64,000 bases of DNA. Source: Hyperoplus lanceolatus. Lineage: Eukaryota; Chordata; Actinopteri; Uranoscopiformes; Ammodytidae. Positions 49,642 to 64,000 of this stretch are shown here, piece by piece (position 1 is the stretch's first letter; the number at the start of each line of letters is the position of its first letter). The notes beneath the pieces were generated by a model. That model was given only the letters and a program-made list of their open reading frames with translations, was not told where the DNA came from and did not search any database. The stretch is from assembly GCA_026929865.2 (NCBI GenBank), contig CM049413.1, forward strand, positions 11,601,001 through 11,665,000, read 5' to 3'. Position numbers and translations under genes: made by a program.

Positions 49642-50138
49642 AGGTGAAGTAAGCGGTTTATTTATGTTAATATAAGTGTAAAATCGCTCTTTATTCATAC
49701 AGTGATCACTTACATAATGTGCGCGTTTCATAAAGCCAATCTCTCTGTCAGCTGCTTTGCATGTAATCAGCAAATAAACTTATTGTACTATCCCAACATT
49801 TTTATCCAATCAGAAGAGAGAACTCTACAAACCGACACGCATCTCACTCATATATAGTATATACACTCCATGGTCTCACTGCCGGTGCACGCCAGAGCAA
49901 CAGATGGGTGAATATGTATGCGCCTACAATGGCGGAGCAGGTAAAAATCCTTCCCAATGTCTGTTTTGATGGTTTTTATCATGTTTTATCACACTTATGG
50001 ATCTGAGATGATGCTAGATAACTTGCTGCTTGAAGACTGCAGTGCATTAATGTGGTGACGTAGGGACGAGCGAGGGGACCGCTAACTGCAGTAACTGACA
50101 GGAAGTTAGCTAAAAGAACCATTCCGCTTACAGCACCT
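49642..50138. mobile_element. TTAA-flanked MITE upstream of the protease gene
   Basis: The left end AGGTGAAGTAAGCGG and the right end CCGCTTACAGCACCT are inverted repeats with two mismatches. TTAA flanks both sides (49638-49641 and 50139-50142). It is a separate family from the other TTAA elements in the window and has no coding capacity. Confidence 0.8.
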
Positions 50139-50142
50139 TTAA

Positions 50143-51030
50143 TTTTTCCACACAGAATTGAATTAATTTACTGAGTTTTCACTAATCTATGCCTTCCATT
50201 TTTTTTAATACTGTATAGTTGTACCTCTCCAGGCCTCTCAACACATTTCAGTAAAAACTTACACAGGGAGACAAGTCAACCACTTGTATACAATCTTTTT
50301 TCAGCTTGTAACTTCTTACAGCCATATATTGCTTACTTATGACTTACTCCTCCTTGCAGGATGCAAATAATCCTAGGCTGTGAGCACCTGAAGGAGAAAT
50401 GTTTAATCATCTGGTGCCCTGTTGAGGGGGAACTGTGGATTTACGTTGCTGTTTCTCTTCTGCAGTTTTGGAGCAATTGTATCAGCTTTTCTATGGGATT
50501 ACTGAGAGATCTTTCATTTTCATCTAGCCAACTGCTGAGTTGAGACCAGTGACACCTGCAAACTGTCAGGTACTATCAAGTATATCCACAGTTAAAGTGG
50601 GCTACTGTATGTCTGGGTAAATATTAACACTGTAGGGAATGTGACAGCTGTTCCCTTACCTATCACTGTAATAACTGGACTGATCCTCAACTAAACATGT
50701 TGATTAAACACTATCTATCCTGACACCCATACCCAAGAGTGTCTGCTTGATGCACAGTAACATCTTAATTTTGATAGCTTGAGTTCCACATTGGCACATG
50801 TGCATATTGGGCCTGACTGGGTTAAAATGACATAATTGCTGTTTACTTAACTATCAAAGGAAGTGTTAAATCAGAAGTTGCCTTAAATAACATAGGAGTG
50901 TTATCCATACGTTTTGACATCACTCAAGGTCTTGCTGTTGGCTTGCCTCCAGCCATATGGCTCTTTCCCAGAACAGAGTTTTACATTTCAGCTAGCGGAC
51001 TTTGAGAAATTTGGGTTGTCAAGAGCAGGA
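50143..51030. other. Intergenic sequence upstream of the protease gene
   Basis: I see no gene or clear repeat. The stretch runs from the TTAA-flanked MITE to the trypsinogen promoter. Confidence 0.5.
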
Positions 51031-51084
51031 CAGGTGTATATAAATAGTAAGTGTGGGCTGTCATACATTCAGAGTAAAGTCGCC
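51031..51084 (+). promoter_or_regulatory. Core promoter of the trypsinogen gene
   Basis: An E-box CAGGTG (51031-51036) is followed at once by a TATA box TATATAAAT (about 51037-51045). The start codon is at 51085, so the 5' UTR must be short. A TATA-driven promoter with short leader is usual for exocrine pancreas enzymes. The E-box could bind PTF1/bHLH factors, which is inference. Confidence 0.7.
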
Positions 51085-53885
<2,801 letters not shown>

Positions 53886-53973
53886 ACACACACTGTCACC
53901 AAAACATCCATGTGCAAGCAGAGACAACACCATCAGTGCTCATATTCGGTTTATTTGGAACACCTTGTGCATA

Positions 53974-53979
53974 AATAAA
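53974..53979 (+). terminator. Polyadenylation signal of the trypsinogen-type gene
   Basis: AATAAA 89 bases after the stop codon. Confidence 0.75.
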
Positions 53980-54408
53980 ATGAGCAGTAAAGACAAACAA
54001 TTAGATAACTGAATAAAAATACAAAATTTCATCCATTGCATATGTTTTGTATTTCTACAACAAGTTTCACAGTTGTTTGCAAAACAATATTAATAACATG
54101 CACTTGCTCAGTAAAACTGTATTCTCAGTGCTTCTGTTTCAATTCTGTTATTTGCTATCACAAGGCCACCGCTTTCTTGAAATTCATAATGAATCTCAAA
54201 CTAAAAACCTAAAACTGTTGCATACCATCCATGAACGTATATTATTTATTTTGTACTTACTGTACTATAGACACATGCATCTCTATGAAATGCTGTTTGT
54301 ACTCGGTTGCTGTGGCCACTGCCGTGATGTGGGAGACAAGCAAACTTGAGTAAATAAGCAGTAAGGCATTTCTGCATTTCACTCGTCTGGATTCTTTGCA
54401 TGCATTCC

Positions 54409-57423
<3,015 letters not shown>

Positions 57424-57595
57424 TCATTGCTAGCGTTAGCTGCTATCTTGGCTAGCTAAAGTAACTGTCAGGTAAGCTAGCAGGCAAGTAATAACCATGG
57501 ACGTATTATAAAAGGTAATAACGCCCCTGTAGATTAACCAATTCACACAACTCTAATATTTTCCTGTTAAAACAAAATTCGTAATTTTAATATAC

Positions 57596-57720
57596 CTTAT
57601 AAAGTCGACAGCCAGGTGGTCAGGTGTGGGATGGAGTTATGCCCCAGTTGCTAATGCTGCGAAGTAGAGCGAGGGTGATGCTGAGGATGGAGGGAGGCTG
57701 ACTGCCCTCATTTGGAAAGG
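57596..57720 (-). promoter_or_regulatory. rps19: Candidate untranslated first exon of rps19
   Basis: On the minus strand a pyrimidine stretch CCTTTCC (57720 downward) resembles a 5'-TOP start, the feature that places ribosomal-protein mRNAs under mTOR-linked translation control. The segment ends in a donor (ataag|gtatat, exon end 57596). Its distance to the coding exon (283 bp intron) is plausible. There is no direct proof of use. Confidence 0.4.
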
Positions 57721-59450
57721 ATGATACTGTAGCCTGAATTAACCTCTCAAGCGGTTTGTAATTTCTGCTTAACTCGGTCTTTTAAACTGAAGTAACTCAA
57801 ATCCAATCGATAATATTCTCCATGTGTATTTTAATATTACAATAGCCGCGTTTGTGAACATTGAGGGTGAAACAATGTTTAAAATAAGCCTTTTTTTACT
57901 CTCTCACTGTGATGCTGCTGAATGAGAGCTATTCCCGCTGAATCCCTGCAGAGGGTAGTGTTGTGGCGTCTTTTTTCAAATATATGTCCCATTTCTCTAT
58001 TTTTTTTCCAAATCCGACCCAAAGGCTTTTTCCACGAACTGTGCTGCAGTCCGCAGGCCAGGACAACGCACCTCAGCGAGGAAGACACCACCAGTGGAGG
58101 GTAAGTAACGCTTTAGTTTCCTTTTTTCAACCAGCCAGAAGCATTTTCTTCTGCATAATGTGTATTTTATTTGCTGAATAGAACTCAAACTTTTAGTCTG
58201 ATATAGTGGTTAGTGTATAACATGTGCATATGGCATTAAAGAAAGTTTCTTTATATTTTATTAAAATGACTAAAATATAAATTATTTCTTTCACCATTGG
58301 TGTTATTTATAATGGGCCATGCCTTTGGCTATCTTTAAGGCCTCTGTTTGCCAAGGTGATTGCTGCCCTTAGAAAGCAAAGCAGTATGCGGTGATTGATT
58401 GCTATTAGTATTTTCTAATATAAAGACAGCACACAGAGAAATCTTCTAAACTAAGGTGACCAGGCTTCCAGCACATTTCTTTATATTGAGTTCACATTGC
58501 ATGCCTTCCCTCTCCTCCTTTCCTAAGTCTCTGCCTTGAACCCTGACATCACATTAGTAAAAGTAATTACATTACGCTAAACCTTCATACATACCACGCT
58601 CTACCTAACTGTAACAATGTCCACAGGTAATCTGTGAACTGAACTGAAATGCAAAAATGTGGTTTTACTTGAGCTGTAATTTTAAAACACTGTTCACAGT
58701 ATTTACACAAGTTTACAAAAGCATTAACGTACTTCATTAACTGTTGAAAAGTATGTTCGATTATTTTGTTAGTTAGTTTGTATTGATATATGAGATCCAA
58801 GTTTTCTTTTAAGTTATTCCGACATGAGGCAAACAAACCCTTAGTTGTTTTCTTTCCTTACATGTTTACCCGATAATGGAATGAATTATTAATTGATTAA
58901 TACAGATTTTAAAGTTTGATTTTTTTTTCTGCAGATGTAATATATTATTTATTAAAAATTACTATGATTTATCTCCGAATACAATCTTGGCCAAGTCAGA
59001 TGTATTCATGTCGTGAACGCAGGAAGATGCATTTAGAGCTGTCATTTGGTCAATTGGTTGAAAGAGAATAATGAAGTGGAAAAAAATGCCAAACATTTGC
59101 TAGCAAAAAGCTTCTAAAATGTGAGGATTCTTTACTTTTCCCTTTCTCGTTCCTGTGAAAGTTGTATTCCTATTGTGTTTTTGCTTATCATTTCTAAAAT
59201 GGGATGAAGGCATCACTTTTGGGCTCTGGTTACTTGAGATAAGACATATTTTGACTGAATGATTTATTAAGAAAATATAAGTGGGATTAAATCTCTTGCA
59301 GCAATTATTCTATTATTGCTTAATTTATTTGTAGTTTGTGTAGTTCGACACTATCAAGTGTTGAAAATTCACAAAATTCTGACATTTTATTTATTTATTT
59401 TGTTCTTTCCTTAACCCCAAAAAGTCATGTATTTCTTTTCTGTTATGTAG

Positions 59451-59506
59451 GCTAACACCGTATGCAGATTTCCACAAGCGTGTGAAACACGGCATCTAAA
59501 GCCAAG
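59451..59506 (+). other. Candidate untranslated exon
   Basis: The acceptor CTGTTATGTAG ends at 59450 and the donor GCCAAG|GTAAAT follows 59506. The 56-nt exon contains one short upstream ORF (MQISTSV then stop) and no extended coding. Confidence 0.4.
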
Positions 59507-61252
59507 GTAAATGAATGTGTGTTTACAAACGTGCAGACATTTTCACACACACACACACACACAGCAGCCCTGTGCTCTCTCTCTGTGTCTGCCCGTCTAA
59601 GCTTCTTCCCCTCCCCCCTCTCAACATCTCTCTCCCCTTTTTTGTCCCCCTCGCCCTACTCTCCTTTTCCCTCCCGCTCCCTCTAGCACTATTTCAAGCC
59701 TCGGCCTAGGAGAGAGAGAGAGAAAAAAAGAGAGAGGCAGAGACACACAGATGCGCAGTTACAGAGAGAGAGGGGAGGGGAAAGCAGACAGGATTTAGAG
59801 TTCAAGTGCACATGCAGAAAATAGGCTGAATAGAGTAGAGTCAGAGCAGAAGGGAAACCAGGAAAAGGAACGGCAGGGGCCGGAGACAAAGCACACAGTA
59901 GCTCTTTCTCTAATTCTTTATTCCTCTACATTTTCTTCTCCCAGAAAAGAGAAGGTATTAGCCTCAGAACAGAGGGGTGAAAGGAAAACTAAAAGCATAA
60001 AATTCAAATACCATGAGCGTATAAAAAGAATGAAAAAATGTATTTCTATTCCTGCTCTCTCCACTGACACACTCCTCCTCGATCCCTCCCTCTTGGATAT
60101 TTCTCCATGAACCCCCAGTCTCTCTCTTCTCTCCTTTCTCTCCCCTCCCACCTCTTCACGCGCACACACCCGCACGCAGCCCGGAGTCCTTCCCACTCCT
60201 TCACCTCACGCGGGCTTACTTTCACTGGAGACCGACCGCAACAAGCCTCGTTTTTCCCCCCTTCTTTTTCTATTGCTTGGCAGTCTTTGATTTTTGCTGT
60301 GCCCTCATGTATTGAGGCAACATTAGGCAGACGCTTCACCCCTACTATGAGTGACGTCCCTGAAAAACGCAGGTCATGGATTGTCCCCGCGTTAGACTGA
60401 ATGCCACAAACTGCTTGTCCTCTCCTGAAAACTGTTTTTTCTTTTCCTCTGCCGTATTTTTCAAGTCAGGGTTCGACTTCTGTTTATCAACCTTTTTTTT
60501 AACATCTTATCTGTATTCTGAAGCAGGCGCTTTTGGTTGAGGAAGAGGGGGGAAAAAAGTGTCCGATGAATGGACATAGGAAGGGGACATAGGCAAAGAC
60601 TGAGGGGAAAATGGAGAGCATGGTCTGCGGAAGAAGAGAGAGAGAGGTCGGAGAAAGAGTACCGGCATTCTCAGGAAAAACAGGAGGGGGAAGAGAGAAG
60701 AAGGGGCACCAGTAGGGGATAGACTTAGGAAGGAGAGACGGCTGGATAGGAATTGGCAAAATCGCGGGAAAAGGGAGAAAAAACAAAACTACAGAACGAG
60801 AAGAAACGGGACTTCTCTCAAAACTCTGTCTCGCGCTTTTTTCGTCGCCTTTGATTTTTGCTTCCGACATGATTTTTCATCACTTCTTTGATCACCCTCT
60901 CGTTAATCTGTGAGTATACTGTACGTATATATTCTTTTCGCATTCTCTCTGCCTTTCCTTTTCTCTTGAAAGCATTTTTCAACTCGTCTTTTTTCCCTTC
61001 TTGTTTGAAAAATGTGCTCCCTAGGTTGTTAATCCCCCCATCCTGTTCATCTATCCCATCTCGCGCTCCACCTCTCTCCCCCTTCTACTGTCTTTTTCTC
61101 GTTGGTTATCGCTGCTCCCTTTGACTCTCCTTGAAGGATTACCTCTGCACACATTTATATTAGGGCTTTGGAAAGGTATAACTGAGTGCATCCAGTTTGA
61201 GGGGGCCCATGCATGGGAGGCCAGCACATGAAGGAGGCAGGGTGTGTGCATG

Positions 61253-61255
<3 letters not shown>

Positions 61256-61309
<54 letters not shown>
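61256..61309. repeat. (GT)n microsatellite
   Basis: About 27 uninterrupted GT units within the 3' gene-poor region. Confidence 0.95.
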
Positions 61310-61310
<1 letters not shown>

Positions 61311-63625
61311 TATCTGTGTTAGTCATGTGTATCCGTGTGTCTGCATGTGTGTGTTAGTATGATGGTGTGTGTGATTAAGAGTTAACAGAGCCGGCAGAGG
61401 CGGATGGTCACTCCTGCTTACGCATGCGCTGATCGCCTCACGTTTCATGTTTCATATTCATGAAAAGATTGTGCGATCTTGTTCGTTATGAAATGTACAG
61501 GAACAAAAGATGAAGTGTTAGAATGAGGCGAAACGCAGAGGTGAAAAAAAACGCTGTAAGTACTGCCAAATTTCTTTTTCGTCTTCTCATTGCATGTTTC
61601 ACTCCTCCCATGCTTCTGCCCATTTTTCTATCCCATCTTCCATCTGTTCATCCGGGTATCCCCGATCTATCTGCTGGTGCGAATGGAAAGACAAAATCAA
61701 CAGTCCTAGATTTAGTTCGGTATCAACAAAAGATGAGAGTACATTTATTCCAGGAGTCCGTTTTTTCTTTTCTCTAACCTGGACGTTTGAGCGAGATTAC
61801 TCCTGTCTGATGTGGTGGAGTTACATGTGAAGACAGAGGCTTTGGTAAAAATGACTGCATATCTGAGATGTAAAGATGACGACACCGGTGGATTACATGA
61901 ATGCGATATTGTACTGTAAGTACAGTGGGCCTTACGCTTGGCACAAGACAGACGCATACAACATATAACACAAAGTCTGCTATCCACCATATCGTCCATC
62001 TACTTTAACCTCCGTCAAGTATATCTTTTTCTTCCGTGGTATCAGCCTCAGTTATCTCCTGGCATCTCTTTCCTTTCCCCCTTTTCCTCTCCTGTGTTAC
62101 ATATCTACCTGCTCTGCTTTTTATTTACACAGCCTCCTGTTATCTCTTCCAACATTTTCTCTATCACTTGCAACAGTTGTAATCTGTATCAAAGATTTTC
62201 CACTGGTGTGCAAGTTTTTAACATGTAATGAATGGCTTAAACACCTTTTTAATGTGTGTGCTTGTTTCTGGCAGTTTTCCAAAAAAAATCAATATCTAGA
62301 TGTGTGCTAAATTAATTCAAATGCAATGATTTGATTAAAACAAAACACAAAAAAATACATTTATAGGCTGACAGCATCCTTTGATTCTGAGATAAGCCAA
62401 GGGCTAGGATACTTTTCTTTAGTAGCATCCCAGTCGCAACCTTTCCTTGACCTCCGCTAACAAGAAAATTTACTTTGACTTTGATGTCAAAAGTCTTGTC
62501 TATGATTTTTAGCCAAAAATACAATTAAGGTTAGGACATATGATTCCCCCCAGAGCCGTCAACTTGCTCTTATTGGTTTTCAAAATTGACTTTTACATTA
62601 CCAAACCTCTCTTCCACCTTTGTTTCCACTCCCGAGAGGATTCCATGGTAATGCCAGTGTGGTGGGACCCCCAGGTTATGAAATATTACTCAGACAGACC
62701 TGGTGTTATGTAATCTTACATAACTGAGGCGGCAGCTCAGCAGGGTCGTGATCAGGGGCTCTGGAGGAGAAGCTATATGGGTCTGCTTATGGTATGAACT
62801 CACTGGCAGGGTCAACACACTCTGGGCCTTAAAGGGAAAGAGGCCCCAGCTGCATAAAGATACTGCAGTATTCACACATATGGACTTAAGTGCCTGTCAC
62901 CTAAGGGCTGAGGAAATGGAATAACCTCCCCTATAGTAAGAATAGTTTGCTTCCGGCTGTTTGCTTTATTTATTTATGTTATGTTAATTTCTTCATATAT
63001 CTTGATAAAGATGGAAGTCCTTCATTAACTTAAAAGTATTAATTCTTATCTTATTGAATTCAACCTAAAATCTATCTACTCAGGTGTTTGCTTAAAACCA
63101 ACCTTTTAAGATAGCCTTTGCAAAACTAGCACATACTGTATCTGACTATATTATATCTGTAACATCACTCTTAAGGACTGTACGTTACAAATATTCCGCT
63201 ACTACAGTCCACTGCCACGACCCTCAATTTTCTTCCCGCTCTGTGTTTCTCATTCATAATTAACGACATTCAACCGCAGCATACATTAATGGATCGAACA
63301 GACCTCAGGAATTCCCATGCAAGCTGCCATTGTGTATAGAAGGTTTGAATTTGTGTTTTCCCAGCTAGAAACCGACAAGCGGACTAGTGCCATTACAACA
63401 TCCTAACAGGCCTGGTCTGAAATACAAAAAGTCCAATGAAATGTTTGCAAGAGGAGTGTTATTAATGTAGGATTAAAAATATCTTGAAATTATAGATACT
63501 AAAATACTAATCTGATTTAATTAAATAATAATATGGTCAAAGATACAGTGAGTTACATAAATCATATCACTAAATCATGTTTCTGTAATTGTGATTCAAA
63601 TAATGTAAATGTTTCTGTTTTTCAG

Positions 63626-63671
63626 GTTGAGACAACCTGCACTTTTTCATTGAAGATGTGATTTTTATCAG
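63626..63671 (+). other. Candidate untranslated exon with a start-stop codon pair
   Basis: A T-rich tract and CAG acceptor end at 63625, and the donor TCAG|GTAAGG follows 63671. The 46-nt segment holds ATG directly followed by TGA and no longer frame. Confidence 0.45.
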
Positions 63672-64000
63672 GTAAGGAAACATTTACTGTATATTTATTT
63701 AATTCAGAAAGGGTCCAGAATCTTAACCAACAGATCCAGTTAATCACCAAAGAGAGACTATAGATTTATTTAAAACCAAGAGCTTTCCTGACTAGATGTT
63801 TGCTTAATGGCACTCTGCAATAAGGAACACTTGGTCAGCCATTTTAGTCTGTGGTCCGATCGAAATGTCGATGCACCATCAGAATAATTGAATTACTCTC
63901 TCCAGAGTCATTCTGTCGTGATAAACCTCGCAGATATGTGCTAACTGTGGGACTACTTGAAAGCAGCACGCAGACAATGGTACATTTTGCTGGCATGCCT

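Larger units (their letters stand above)
57721..64000 (+). other. Region without a recognised protein; candidate 5' leader exons of a downstream gene
   Basis: No protein family is recognised. Well-formed splice signals mark short candidate exons on the + strand: one ending 58100 (GTGGAGG|GTAAGT), one at 59451-59506 and one at 63626-63671. None has a long reading frame, so they may be 5' UTR exons of a gene beyond the window. A pyrimidine/purine-biased block lies at 59570-61130, with an ATG at 60869 just before a strong donor near 60910 (an alternative first exon is possible). The rest is AT-rich intron-like sequence. Confidence 0.45.

Overview
This is a piece of a ray-finned (teleost) fish nuclear genome. 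It has GT-AG introns, vertebrate gene families, fish-type tRNA-derived SINEs, long (GT)n microsatellites and many non-autonomous DNA transposons. The species cannot be named from the sequence.

Six genes can be read. From left to right they are: (1) the last two exons of an HCN-type cyclic-nucleotide-gated channel (+); (2) complete ndufv1, the 51 kDa FMN/Fe-S subunit of mitochondrial complex I (+, ten coding exons); (3) a C2H2 zinc-finger protein of 345 aa that I do not recognise by name (+, four coding exons); (4) complete kmt2b, the MLL-family H3K4 methyltransferase (+, 36 coding exons whose phases all join, 3145 aa, 13989-47718); (5) a trypsinogen-type serine protease (+, five exons, 244 aa) with Ser instead of Asp at specificity position 189; (6) rps19 (-, five coding exons, 152 aa). 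From about 57.7 kb to the end no protein is recognised. Several well-spliced short exons there look like the untranslated 5' leader of a + strand gene whose coding part lies beyond the window.

The genes do not form one pathway. ndufv1 and rps19 are housekeeping genes (respiration, translation). kmt2b and the zinc-finger gene act in the nucleus. The HCN channel is a membrane protein of excitable cells. The protease is of the pancreatic, secreted type.

The large kmt2b introns hold most of the unusual structure. Intron 2 has three DNA transposons nested in one another, two of them with perfect 8-bp target-site duplications. Intron 8 has a Tc1/mariner element folded into a head-to-head palindrome. 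Four TTAA-flanked elements are present (three in kmt2b introns, one downstream of the gene), and two of them abut and share one TTAA. Intron 9 has an element flanked by a 9-bp duplication, and intron 14 has a 5'-truncated LINE with further repeats inside. A 204-bp GT tract ends 17 nt before the acceptor of the PHD2 exon.

Coding boundaries come from reading frame, splice consensus, phase continuity and remembered family sequences. No alignment or transcript data were available.
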